A stretch of 39,298 bases of DNA from a virus (IMGVR_UViG_3300022848_000022:1-39298), one strand, 5' to 3'. Counted from the stretch's first letter, positions 1 through 6,597 are shown. Program-made: numbers and translations. Notes: generated from the sequence alone by a model not told the origin.

Positions 1-252
1 GTTCCAGCGTGTTTCGTGATAGATCCCCTCAGACTTTTTGCCTGTCAAAGGTTCTGGCAAATTCTTTGTATTGAATAGCTGATAGCCCATGCCTTCGGTT
101 TCCATAACTTCGTATCCCATAATGTCATACACACCTAAAAGCCTTGTTTCGTCCAACTCAAACGCCGGTGTAACGCCCTCCGGTATAATCGTTAGCCATA
201 CGCCTTGCCCTACCATCGGTTTAACATTGCTTGTATAGATTGATACGTTCAT
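1..252 (-). CDS. hypothetical protein, 3' end cut by window edge
   Basis: The first 84 codons of a leftward gene are open to the window edge. The start at 252 is preceded by AAGGAG nine bases upstream. A second in-frame ATG at 261 touches that site and is too close to be used. The protein begins MNVSIYTSNVKPMV and looks soluble; I recognise no family. It is the first gene behind the strong leftward promoter at 324-352, so it would be the first gene of a leftward early operon. If the molecule is circular, the fragment at 39172-39298 could be its tail, but a direct join is out of frame. Confidence 0.7.
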   Translation of the reverse strand, partial: MNVSIYTSNVKPMVGQGVWLTIIPEGVTPAFELDETRLLGVYDIMGYEVMETEGMGYQLFNTKNLPEPLTGKKSEGIYHETRWN

Positions 253-323
253 TCTACTCATCTCCTTTTAATTTATAAGCCGTTTGCGTTTGCCTGTGTT
301 GTCGTCGTCGTTGGTATGTCATA

Positions 324-352
324 ACTATAACAGACGGTTAATTGACCGTCAA
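324..352 (-). promoter_or_regulatory. strong leftward promoter with palindromic operator
   Basis: On the minus strand TTGACG (352-347) is followed after exactly 17 bases by TATAGT (329-324), a near-consensus sigma-70/sigma-A promoter. The spacer and -35 are covered by an 18-bp palindrome, GACGGTTAATTGACCGTC (333-350), with perfect 6-bp outer arms. A repressor bound there would block the promoter. It drives the gene starting at 252 and possibly the whole leftward operon. Confidence 0.75.
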
Positions 353-503
353 CACTTTTTTTAATATTCTTTTAAATTTAATGCGTTGATTGCCGGAACA
401 TGGCTTATACCAGTGCTTTCGAGCGTTATTTATTTTCAGGTTGACGGACTCATACTAATAATAGCATCGATGACGGTATTGATAATGGGCGTGGTTGTGG
501 TGG

Positions 504-535
504 TGGGTGAAATAGTGGGTGAAATAGTGGGTAAC
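504..535. repeat. 12-bp tandem repeat
   Basis: GTGGGTGAAATA occurs twice in tandem and is followed by a partial third unit, GTGGGTAA. Short direct repeats like this can be protein binding sites, but nothing else identifies a function. Confidence 0.6.
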
Positions 536-702
536 GTAACTAGTTTGCAGTAATTTTATGTTAAATACTGGCTTATTGGAACATTCCCAGTTCCATCCAA
601 AAAGTTATGGTAAATGATATTATGTACTTTGCATACAGTATATGGATGACGCGACGGAGTTAAGCCATTTGTTTTTTGGTGGATTCGCCCAATTCCGTTA
701 TT

Positions 703-1017
703 TGTTACACAAATGTTACAACTTGTCCGCTGATTGGAGGGTTGTGCACGCTGAGGTTACATAAAGTACCTCCGAATTTCCAAAATATAGTAGACTCACT
801 TTTCTGAGAATGGACACGTTAGCCTTGCGCGCGTGTACCTTGTAATGTCAACCATGTGTTACAAGAGTACTATCTACTAATATAGTCCTTGTAACATTTT
901 GTAACAAATGCATAACAGAGGTATACTATAATATACGTATCTATATCAATATATACCTCTAAGCACTGGTATAGGCTAGTAATTTGTAACACTTACACTT
1001 GTATACTACTTGTTACA
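703..1017. promoter_or_regulatory. cluster of TGTTACA / TGTAACA motifs
   Basis: The 7-mer TGTTACA or its complement TGTAACA starts at 703, 714, 857, 890, 900, 985 and 1011. Several copies extend to TTGTAACA(A). Seven exact copies in about 315 bases are far more than chance (well under one expected), and both orientations are used. This looks like an array of binding sites for a phage regulator or replication protein; the protein is not identifiable from the sequence. Confidence 0.6.
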
Positions 1018-1165
1018 TCCTATTCCATAATAATTGGTAATTCCGTCCTCATTTACCCTGGTTTACACCACAAAATACAGGTACTCTATAGATGTAATGC
1101 ACCGTAAATCCTTACAACCGGCTGATACCAACGCTTTCAAGCAATCTGCCCAAACGGCAAAATAG

Positions 1166-1185
1166 GACAAAACTATAATTTTGTC
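1166..1185. promoter_or_regulatory. palindrome with central TATAAT
   Basis: GACAAAACTATAATTTTGTC is an inverted repeat with perfect 7-bp arms around CTATAA. The centre carries a consensus -10 hexamer (1174-1179), although no good -35 is present 17 bases upstream. Just downstream is an isolated perfect TTGACA (1190-1195) without a matching -10. It may be an operator or a structured element in the replication and control region. Confidence 0.45.
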
Positions 1186-1221
1186 TAATTTGACATAATA
1201 CAGGCAGTGCTCATTTGGTAT

Positions 1222-1235
1222 CGACATTAATGTCG
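1222..1235. promoter_or_regulatory. 14-bp perfect palindrome
   Basis: CGACATTAATGTCG is a perfect palindrome just upstream of the tandem 11-bp repeats. TTGGTA (1216-1221) and TAGCAT (1238-1243) lie around it at a 16-base spacing, so it may sit inside a weak promoter as an operator. This is suggestive only. Confidence 0.45.
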
Positions 1236-1244
1236 GTAGCATAC

Positions 1245-1299
1245 TCAGGCAGTGCTCAGGCAGTGCCCAGGCAGTGCCCAGGCAGTGCTCAGGCAGTAC
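1245..1299. repeat. five tandem 11-bp iteron-like repeats
   Basis: Five units of YCAGGCAGTRC start at 1245, 1256, 1267, 1278 and 1289. An isolated sixth copy (ACAGGCAGTGC) lies at 1200-1210. The 11-bp period is about one helical turn, so all copies face the same side of the DNA, as in iteron replication origins. A pyrimidine, T-rich run follows at about 1328-1357 and could melt easily. It is a candidate origin or a cooperative regulator site. Confidence 0.6.
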
Positions 1300-1439
1300 T
1301 TTGTTTTGCTTTGTGGGTATAGCCCGTCCCTTTTCTTTTCTTTTTTTATTTTTTTTGCGCGTTGCGTGGGTGGGTGGGTGCCGTGTTCGCGCGGTCCTGC
1401 ATTGGATGATTCACCCTATCGGCACCCTATCGGCACCCT

Positions 1440-1640
1440 TGCCCCCCCCCACCCTTGCCCCCCCCCACCGTGTCCCCCTGGACCGGACCCGCGCCCGGAC
1501 CGTGGCTAGGACTATGATTCTCCCTAACACGAACCCCAAACTCGACTCCTCAAACCAAGTCCCACATATTCCCATCCCCATATTCCCATCCCCATATTCC
1601 CATCCACATATTCCCATCCCCATCCCCAAGCCCCCCCCCT
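1440..1640. repeat. C-rich, strand-asymmetric low-complexity tract with 14-bp repeats
   Basis: The plus strand has runs of nine to ten C separated by ACCCTTG (about 1442-1468), then four tandem 14-bp units, MCATATTCCCATCC (1564-1577, 1578-1591, 1592-1605, 1606-1619), then another C9 run near 1631-1639. The complementary strand has many GGG runs and could form G-quadruplexes. The tract is non-coding and ends just before the early promoter. It is also prone to sequencing error. Confidence 0.65.
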
Positions 1641-1647
1641 TCGAGCA

Positions 1648-1676
1648 TTGCTATGCCCACAAAATTTTTGTATAAT
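1648..1676 (+). promoter_or_regulatory. rightward early promoter
   Basis: TTGCTA (1648-1653), a 17-base spacer and a consensus TATAAT (1671-1676) lie about 45 bases upstream of the first gene of the rightward early operon. The -35 matches four of six consensus bases and the -10 matches six of six. Confidence 0.7.
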
Positions 1677-1719
1677 TTTTAAAGTCCCAAAAACCAAATA
1701 GAGGAAGAAGGAATGCAGC

Positions 1720-2025
1720 ATGTTACCCGGATACTCCAAAGCGACAAGACCCGTCCTCCCCTTAACATTCAAGGAGAAGGTAAACAGCGCCCCCAAAGTC
1801 GAGAGCTACCAGTGTATTTACTGTGGGTTCGCATCGGATGACAAGTACGAGGTCATGTACAGGTGCCACTGCAAGGTCGCGCAACGCCTAGAACAGATTC
1901 AGGCAGGTAAAGACCCCAAAAGCAAGAAACACGCGAAGCACAGGCGCGTGGTGGGCAAGCGGAGCGCATCAGTAAGCGCCGCCTACCACTACCCCAAGAA
2001 GGTAGGGTTCAAACCGAACGAATGA
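1720..2025 (+). CDS. small basic protein with a cysteine-rich zinc-binding motif
   Basis: This 101-residue protein is the first gene of the early operon. Residues about 32-51 carry CIYC and, after a short spacer, CHC, a pattern that probably binds zinc. The C-terminal half is rich in Lys, Arg and His (for example KSKKHAKHRR), as expected for a nucleic-acid binder. The start at 1720 has AGAAGGA seven bases upstream. An out-of-frame ATG at 1713 is closer to that site but opens only a short reading frame. I do not recognise the family. Its first position in the operon suggests an early host-takeover or regulatory role, which is inference. Confidence 0.65.
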   Translation: MLPGYSKATRPVLPLTFKEKVNSAPKVESYQCIYCGFASDDKYEVMYRCHCKVAQRLEQIQAGKDPKSKKHAKHRRVVGKRSASVSAAYHYPKKVGFKPNE

Positions 2026-2095
2026 ATCCTTGTCATCCGGCAACAAGGCTGATAGCATTATGGCGGATTTTAAAAAACGAATCGGAGGAAACAAG

Positions 2096-2404
2096 ATGTT
2101 AAAAGGACATGTAGCAAACGCAGATTTAACAAAAACAAACCGCGAGTTTTTACAGATTGGTATTCACATGGAGGATGGGCAGCCCTACAACCTGACGACA
2201 AGAATCTACACGAACCCCGAGGAAACCCACGGGCAACTATTCCACGATATCCCAGCAGAAGAAGGTATGAACATATTCACGAGGAACGTACTACATCAGG
2301 TCAAGCTGGCGATTGGTCACTTCTCCGGCGTATGCTGTCAGAACCATAATGAAGAGTTTAAGAAGGACCCCAACCCGACAACAGAAGGTGAAGCCAATGA
2401 CTAA
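2096..2404 (+). CDS. hypothetical early protein
   Basis: A 102-residue soluble protein. The reading frame is open further upstream (a TTG at 2030 and an ATG at 2060), but CGGAGG seven bases before the ATG at 2096 decides the start. It has one CC pair and a charged C-terminus (EEFKKDPNPTTEGEAND), no membrane segment and no motif I recognise. Its stop overlaps the next start by eight bases, so the two genes are probably translationally coupled. Confidence 0.65.
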   Translation: MLKGHVANADLTKTNREFLQIGIHMEDGQPYNLTTRIYTNPEETHGQLFHDIPAEEGMNIFTRNVLHQVKLAIGHFSGVCCQNHNEEFKKDPNPTTEGEAND

Positions 2405-3305
2405 GCCACGGTTTAAGATAGATTTACTTGAGCTACTTTCACCAACGTTTATCAATACCGGCACTGACACGATGCGTGGGTACCCAAAGTTTGGCATGGT
2501 TGGTGATACGATACTTTATTTTACGTTAGCCGACCACCAGGCAGAGTTAGATTTTCTGGGGGAAATCCATCAAGAAGAGCGTGAGCGTCCGGCGGATGAT
2601 GACACACACAACACGCGAGAGCAGCTAGTTAAGCTGACGATGTTAATGACACGGGTATTGGGCATCTTAAAGGATCATATAAGCAAGCCAGGCAAGCCGA
2701 CTATGCCAGATAGCTTATATGACCACGTATTTGCTTTCACCTCAGGCATGCTAATCACGATAGCCCAAATGATTGAGTGCATCGACCGTTACGAGTTGTG
2801 GGGAGCGCAGGTTGACCCAGGGCAGTTTGAGCGCAAATGCAACGAGTACAACAGAGAAAACGAAGGGCAGTCTATCCCGATACTGATAGAACGGTCACCA
2901 AAGGCAGCGCAGAACGCGATGATAGGCGCAGCTAGTGTTCTCTCGATGGTGCCTTTGTTACTGGATGCGGTGCAATGCTTGCCGTGGGATATAGCTTCTA
3001 CGGAGTTGATAGCAGAAATCCCCATACACGAGCTTCCGGTAAAAATCGTTAGTGCGATGTGCTTATTCCAGTTAGACATGGGGATAGAGCACGGCATGTT
3101 TGTCCGGCTAGAGCAGATTGAAGAGAACCCGAAAGACCACGTATCGCGCATCTTTGCGCATTCGCATGTCTTGCTCAAGAAAATAATAGGTGGCGTGACC
3201 CAAGAGACGTGCAATGAAGCGCGTGAGGAGTATCTTAAAAAGCGCATTACTCATAACGTGAGGAAGATTATACAGGACATGGATAAGCCAGGTGATGACG
3301 ATTAA
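2397..3305 (+). CDS. hypothetical early protein, 302 aa
   Basis: The frame is open from 2313, but the ATG at 2397 overlaps the previous stop and follows GAAGGTGAAG, a fair ribosome site, so it is chosen as the start. The protein is largely helical, acidic in its first third (EERERPADDD) and has no signal peptide or clear membrane segment. No catalytic motif was recognised. It lies in the early operon between two small unknown proteins and overlaps the next gene by about 11 bases, again suggesting coupled translation. Confidence 0.65.
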   Translation: MTKPRFKIDLLELLSPTFINTGTDTMRGYPKFGMVGDTILYFTLADHQAELDFLGEIHQEERERPADDDTHNTREQLVKLTMLMTRVLGILKDHISKPGKPTMPDSLYDHVFAFTSGMLITIAQMIECIDRYELWGAQVDPGQFERKCNEYNRENEGQSIPILIERSPKAAQNAMIGAASVLSMVPLLLDAVQCLPWDIASTELIAEIPIHELPVKIVSAMCLFQLDMGIEHGMFVRLEQIEENPKDHVSRIFAHSHVLLKKIIGGVTQETCNEAREEYLKKRITHNVRKIIQDMDKPGDDD

Positions 3306-3678
3306 ATCACTAGCGCGGATAATTGAGAACATAGGCCGTGGCAACATCTACAAGAAGCTTGGTGGGGAAGGCATCGGACAGTTTAAGTTCAGGGACGATT
3401 TGACCTTGCGCCTTTTTCACGTGGAATACTCTAGGGAGCTTGGTTGGGATCGTGTTATTGTCCAATTGGTAGCGAGGAATGCTAAGGAGCACCAGCACCC
3501 AACTCCGCCAACTTGGGCTGACATGTGTTATATCAAGGACATTTTTTTTAACGAGTCTGAAACCGTGGTGCAGTACCACGCCTCTAGTGATGCGCACTTG
3601 AATATTCATGCGAATGTGCTGCACTTGTGGAGACTGCAGGACGGTTGTTTCCCGACACCACCGTTCCAGTGCATATAG
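3295..3678 (+). CDS. DUF7694-like phage protein
   Basis: A 127-residue protein. The middle contains the order PTWADMCYIKDIFF, then a QYH motif, then NIHANVLHLWR, which matches my memory of the DUF7694 family found in many phages of Gram-positive bacteria; its function is not known. The start may be ATG 3295 or the adjacent in-frame GTG 3292; both overlap the end of the previous gene. It belongs to the early operon and is followed by a strong ribosome site for a tiny reading frame. Confidence 0.65.
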   Translation: MTIKSLARIIENIGRGNIYKKLGGEGIGQFKFRDDLTLRLFHVEYSRELGWDRVIVQLVARNAKEHQHPTPPTWADMCYIKDIFFNESETVVQYHASSDAHLNIHANVLHLWRLQDGCFPTPPFQCI

Positions 3679-3690
3679 GAGGATGAGGGG

Positions 3691-3741
3691 ATGTTATCTA
3701 TGCAACAAATTACAGTCCAAGGGAAGCGGTGCTATGTATGA
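3691..3741 (+). CDS. tiny 16-residue peptide, possible leader of the Tad2-like gene
   Basis: A perfect AGGAGG (3677-3682) stands eight bases before ATG 3691, which opens a 16-codon frame (MLSMQQITVQ...). Its stop overlaps the start of the next gene as ATGA (3738-3741). The DUF2829 gene has no ribosome site of its own as strong as this one. The peptide may therefore act mainly to couple translation into the next gene rather than as a product. The arrangement is visible; the role is inference. Confidence 0.4.
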   Translation: MLSMQQITVQGKRCYV

Positions 3742-4001
3742 GTGAAGACAGGTTTTTGAATTTTGAAATAGCGTTGGCACAGGCAAAGAAGGGCGCAAGG
3801 TTGCGTCGAAAGGGTTGGAATGGTAACGGTATGTTGTTGATGGTGCAGTTTCCGGACAAAAACAGTAAGATGACGCACCCATACTTCTACATGACGATCC
3901 CTGGATGCACGGAGGGCGAACGTAAGCTCCCATGGCAGCCAGCCCAAGTTGATTTATTCGCTAATGACTGGATTGTTGAGACTACAGGTGGCGATGTATG
4001 A
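3738..4001 (+). CDS. DUF2829 / Tad2-like protein, candidate Thoeris anti-defence
   Basis: An 87-residue protein with the DUF2829 pattern: an N-terminal FEIALAQAKKG helix, the RRKGWNG motif (about residues 21-27), an aromatic PYFYM strand and the C-terminal PWQPAQVDLFANDW motif. Members called Tad2 are small cytoplasmic proteins that bind and sequester the cyclic ADP-ribose-type signal made by the bacterial Thoeris system, so the host abortive response is not triggered. Family membership is strong from the motifs; sponge activity and ligand are inferred. The ATG at 3738 is chosen, although an in-frame GTG exists at 3729. It overlaps both neighbours in the early operon, where anti-defence genes are expected. 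Confidence 0.75.
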   Translation: MSEDRFLNFEIALAQAKKGARLRRKGWNGNGMLLMVQFPDKNSKMTHPYFYMTIPGCTEGERKLPWQPAQVDLFANDWIVETTGGDV

Positions 4002-4297
4002 GTGAAACACCCAATCTAACCCCCGAGGAAGTCCAGAGAATTACAGATAAGTTCGGTCAAAGAATGCAAGATAAAGAAACAGAGTGCTCCATAACCCGAA
4101 TTACTAAGCTACTCATAGACAACGCTCAAACACTCAGCAATAAATCCGAGCCAGAGGACGAAGTGACGGTGAAAATTGGATGTTTGCGCAAACTGGCTAT
4201 GCATATGTTTATGGACGGTGTGAAGAGTGGCAAAGAATTAATTATGGCAGTTCAAGAAGCCGTAGATGATATAGAAAACCCTAAAGAGAAGGCGTAG
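3998..4297 (+). CDS. small acidic hypothetical protein
   Basis: A 99-residue protein, last in the early operon, starting in an ATGA overlap with the Tad2-like gene. It is helical and acidic, with no cysteine-pair motif or membrane segment. I recognise no family. Small acidic early phage proteins often inhibit host proteins or defences, and its place next to the Tad2-like gene makes that possible, but nothing in the sequence proves it. A strong terminator follows 20 bases after its stop. Confidence 0.6.
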   Translation: MSETPNLTPEEVQRITDKFGQRMQDKETECSITRITKLLIDNAQTLSNKSEPEDEVTVKIGCLRKLAMHMFMDGVKSGKELIMAVQEAVDDIENPKEKA

Positions 4298-4312
4298 TCA
4301 ACAACGAATAAC

Positions 4313-4353
4313 AAAAAAAGCCCACCGTCAGCATATACGGTGGGCCTTTTTTT
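4313..4353. terminator. bidirectional rho-independent terminator
   Basis: A 9-bp perfect stem (GCCCACCGT at 4320-4328 with ACGGTGGGC at 4337-4345) has an 8-base loop. An A7 run precedes it and a T7 run follows, so it works on both strands. It separates the rightward early operon from the convergent leftward gene ending at 4359. Confidence 0.9.
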
Positions 4354-4358
4354 GTGCA

Positions 4359-4850
4359 TTAATCTTTGCTTTTTATAAGGTGCTTAGCGTATGCGACGAT
4401 TGCCTTGCGCGACATCTTCTGCGCTATAACATCGTCTTCTTTGGCTTGTTCTTCCGGAAGCGCGGTGTACTCGGTGTCAACTACGAGCTGTGATATGGCA
4501 ATAACATCGGTGTCATTCTTTATCAACTCAATAAGCTTCTCCTTGCTTATTCTCTGAGTGTTAAATAAGTAGGTGTAAAAGACATACATTGTCCTGCTCT
4601 TCTCGAATAGGCAGTCAAAAGGTTCGTACTTCGCAGTGGACGCGCCTTTATCACGGGCGATGTGGAATAGCTCCAAGGCTAACTCCTTCATGATTTCCTC
4701 AAAGTTAAATGAAAAGAGGTCAGTCTCAACGGCCTTTACCATACTGCGCATAGCGATGTTTTCCAAACGCTCTTCGCCCAAAGTCTCACGCATAATATGT
4801 AAACCCGCCTTGAACATCAGGCCTTCTTCAAACTCCAGCAACTTGCTCAT
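4359..4850 (-). CDS. hypothetical protein, 163 aa
   Basis: A helical, soluble protein of 163 residues with an acidic stretch near the C-terminus (EEQAKEDD) and a basic tail. No known domain was recognised. Its start overlaps the stop of the upstream leftward gene by four bases (ATGA), so both are co-transcribed and probably coupled. It ends six bases from the bidirectional terminator. The two genes form a leftward pair set among rightward genes. Confidence 0.65.
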   Translation of the reverse strand: MSKLLEFEEGLMFKAGLHIMRETLGEERLENIAMRSMVKAVETDLFSFNFEEIMKELALELFHIARDKGASTAKYEPFDCLFEKSRTMYVFYTYLFNTQRISKEKLIELIKNDTDVIAISQLVVDTEYTALPEEQAKEDDVIAQKMSRKAIVAYAKHLIKSKD

Positions 4851-5467
4851 AACTTCTCACCACCAGCATCAATGCCGGACTCATGGCACATATCCCCGTA
4901 GCGCTTATTGAGCTTGTTTAGCTGCTTTGTATCTAGGGACGCCATGATAAGCAATGCGAGAGCGTGTCGCGCAGCCTCAAGCTTGTCACCATCCTTCTCC
5001 GCCTTGTTAATCACTTCATCCGGCGAATCCTTGCGCACGTTGCAAAAGAACATAGACTGGATGAACTCAAAGAATCGGTCATCATCGTTTGTTAAATCGT
5101 TACAAACAATCCACGTTGTGAATGCGTGGTAATGATCAAGGCTGAGTCGCTTGGTGTCCATCACCCACATGGCTATAAAGTATACTACTGCTTGTTTTCT
5201 GAGGAATACTCCAAGAGGGCTTATCTCGTCTTTTATCTTCAGGTGAAGTGGCTCGTAGTAGGTTATCTGGTCTAGCAACGTGCTTTTGAGGGCTGCTTTT
5301 GGCGGTATCGTGCCATCTATTAATCCGCAAGCCCTGAGCCAGCAGTTACCTGCTAACTGCCGTAGGTATTCTTTCTCAGCATCCCCTTGCTCGACCTGCA
5401 CTCCGCTATAGCCACCACTCACTATATCGTCACTAATCGCCTTGCCTGTTTTAACTTGTTTGCCCAT
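4847..5467 (-). CDS. hypothetical protein, 206 aa
   Basis: The frame is open to 5515, but GGGAGG lies just upstream of the ATG at 5467 (start of MGKQVKTGKAI), which is chosen. The protein is mostly helical, with a hydrophobic stretch near AVVYFIAMWVM that is too short and broken to be a sure membrane segment. No family was recognised. It is divergent from the tRNA-like gene and promoter at 5499-5527. I saw no good sigma-A promoter for it, only a TATGAT on the minus strand about 60-70 bases upstream with a weak -35. Confidence 0.65.
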   Translation of the reverse strand: MGKQVKTGKAISDDIVSGGYSGVQVEQGDAEKEYLRQLAGNCWLRACGLIDGTIPPKAALKSTLLDQITYYEPLHLKIKDEISPLGVFLRKQAVVYFIAMWVMDTKRLSLDHYHAFTTWIVCNDLTNDDDRFFEFIQSMFFCNVRKDSPDEVINKAEKDGDKLEAARHALALLIMASLDTKQLNKLNKRYGDMCHESGIDAGGEKL

Positions 5468-5492
5468 GTTTAATTCCTCCCGAGAATTTGTA

Positions 5493-5527
5493 ATGCCATT
5501 GACGGCATCCGGCACATATCATACACT
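5493..5527 (+). promoter_or_regulatory. rightward promoter with palindrome over the -35
   Basis: TTGACG (5499-5504), a 17-base spacer and TACACT (5522-5527) form a good promoter about 20 bases before the tRNA-like gene. The inverted repeat ATGCCATTGACGGCAT (5493-5508) covers the -35 and could be an operator. It would drive the tRNA-like gene and the rightward genes at 5690-6596. Confidence 0.6.
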
Positions 5528-5546
5528 ACTAAACGTGTGAAAACTA

Positions 5547-5618
5547 GTAAGCATAGCTCAATTGGCAGAGCTAACACCAGGCACGGTGTTGATACAGGTT
5601 CGAGTCCTGTTGCTTGCT
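5547..5618 (+). tRNA. tRNA or tRNA-like gene, anticodon unresolved
   Basis: A 7-bp acceptor stem (GTAAGCA with TGCTTGC, one U-G pair), a D arm (GCTC, AATTGGCA, GAGC) and a perfect T arm (ACAGG, TTCGAGT, CCTGT) are present, with no encoded CCA. The anticodon arm is abnormal: AACACC pairs with GGTGTT, leaving only AGGCAC as loop, or a 5-bp stem leaves an 8-base loop. Neither gives the invariant U33. GGC (Ala) and GCA (Cys) are both possible readings; the T at the discriminator position would suit Cys. It may be a decayed tRNA, or a tRNA-like RNA not used for decoding. Confidence 0.6.
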
Positions 5619-5647
5619 TACAAGGCTGTTTTAAAACTGGTCTTGAT

Positions 5648-5667
5648 AAAGGGCCGAAAGGTCCTTT
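5648..5667 (+). terminator. hairpin with GAAA tetraloop after the tRNA-like gene
   Basis: AAAGGGCC, a GAAA loop and GGTCCTTT form an 8-bp stem (one G-U pair), followed by AATAAT rather than a T run. It could be a weak terminator or a processing hairpin between the tRNA-like RNA and the downstream gene, whose ribosome site begins about 10 bases later. Confidence 0.4.
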
Positions 5668-5689
5668 AATAATATTCGGAGGTGGTTTT

Positions 5690-5920
5690 ATGTCACATGG
5701 AGAGTATCAAAGACACGTATCAAGAAAGCCCAGGGAAGCAAGCTGCACATGCAGTCAATACCTCGTCGGCAAGAAGCCCGGAGAAGCATCTTTTTGTCCG
5801 GCATGCTCGCTGAAGCTCACAGGCTCTGTCATGACCAACACTGTATTCACTCTCAAGGCCATTCACAGGGCTAAGGTTGCACGGCACGGCAAAGATGAGG
5901 TGAATATAGATGGAAACTAA
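5690..5920 (+). CDS. small zinc-ribbon-like protein
   Basis: A 76-residue basic protein. Cys19 and Cys21 (CTC) and Cys36 and Cys39 (CPAC) are spaced as two zinc-binding knuckles. The frame is open through the tRNA-like gene, but CGGAGGTGG just upstream of ATG 5690 gives the true start. The function is unknown; a nucleic-acid or protein contact role is likely for such a small zinc ribbon. It overlaps the next gene by 11 bases. Confidence 0.65.
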   Translation: MSHGEYQRHVSRKPREASCTCSQYLVGKKPGEASFCPACSLKLTGSVMTNTVFTLKAIHRAKVARHGKDEVNIDGN

Positions 5921-6596
5921 ACACGAGCCAGACAACAGCCTCCTCGAAGCATTAAGCAAGGAATACAATACTCCGGTCAAAGTTGGGAACATTACGCAAG
6001 TTGAAAACTGGGACGAAAGCAATGTCTTTGGCCTGATGGCAACGGTAAGTATGCATGATGCGGAGCATGATTACACATCGCTCGTAGACTATCAAAAAGT
6101 CAAAGTGGATGAGAGAGAGGGCTTAGCCGTTGCGATCCTTACCATCCGGCGAGGGCATCCGTATTTCGGGGTGCATCACAAAGATATCCAGGACCCTGAG
6201 TTTAAAAGAGTTGAACAGTTTATCGTCGGGTGTGGGCACGTCATGGAGATAGACATAGAGAACGAGGGCAACGATGACGGGGAGAGAGTAGTGGACACAA
6301 AGGATTTCTGGTCTTTCATACTGCGCATTGGCTATTGCGATGACCTGCAAGGGCCGATGATTTCAGCAATGCAAAAGCACTACAAGCACGATCCCAAGGT
6401 GCAAAGCCAGTCGAAGCAATCTTACATGGACGCGCTCAAAAGGGGTAACACTGACTACGAGGCGAAGTATATCGCCAAGCACCTGAAGCGCGTGTCGTTT
6501 TGCTGCACGTACCTCAAGCTCCCTGCGATTGAGCTTACACGATTGCTAGTAGAGGTGCAGTCGGTAAACGGCTCCCAAGACGGTGTGAAGCACTGA
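5910..6596 (+). CDS. hypothetical protein, 228 aa
   Basis: A 228-residue soluble protein of mixed charge with an acidic stretch in the middle (IENEGNDDGE). It starts inside the end of the zinc-ribbon gene. I recognise no domain. It is the last gene before the candidate origin at 6598, and its stop is almost in contact with the first DnaA box. Confidence 0.6.
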   Translation: METKHEPDNSLLEALSKEYNTPVKVGNITQVENWDESNVFGLMATVSMHDAEHDYTSLVDYQKVKVDEREGLAVAILTIRRGHPYFGVHHKDIQDPEFKRVEQFIVGCGHVMEIDIENEGNDDGERVVDTKDFWSFILRIGYCDDLQGPMISAMQKHYKHDPKVQSQSKQSYMDALKRGNTDYEAKYIAKHLKRVSFCCTYLKLPAIELTRLLVEVQSVNGSQDGVKH

Positions 6597-6597
6597 T

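Larger units (their letters stand above)
253..1719. other. gene-free control region
   Basis: No convincing gene lies in these roughly 1.45 kb; the short reading frames at 1252-1796 are low-complexity. The region holds the leftward promoter near 340, a 12-bp tandem repeat near 504-535, a cluster of TGTTACA motifs (703-1017), three partly conserved copies of a GATACCAGTGCTTTC repeat, two perfect palindromes, 11-bp iteron-like repeats (1245-1299), a T-rich run (about 1328-1357), a C-rich tract with 14-bp repeats (1440-1640) and a rightward promoter (1648-1676). It separates divergent operons and may combine control and replication functions. Confidence 0.75.

Noticed and set aside
1252-1796. Overlapping reading frames on both strands in the C-rich region
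   Set aside because: They are low-complexity translations of tandem repeats (GMGIWGWEY-like or PHPCPPPP-like), lack ribosome sites and overlap each other on opposite strands.
5465-5560. Consensus promoter for the leftward gene pair
   Set aside because: TATGAT on the minus strand has no acceptable -35 at 16-18 bases, so no promoter was annotated there.
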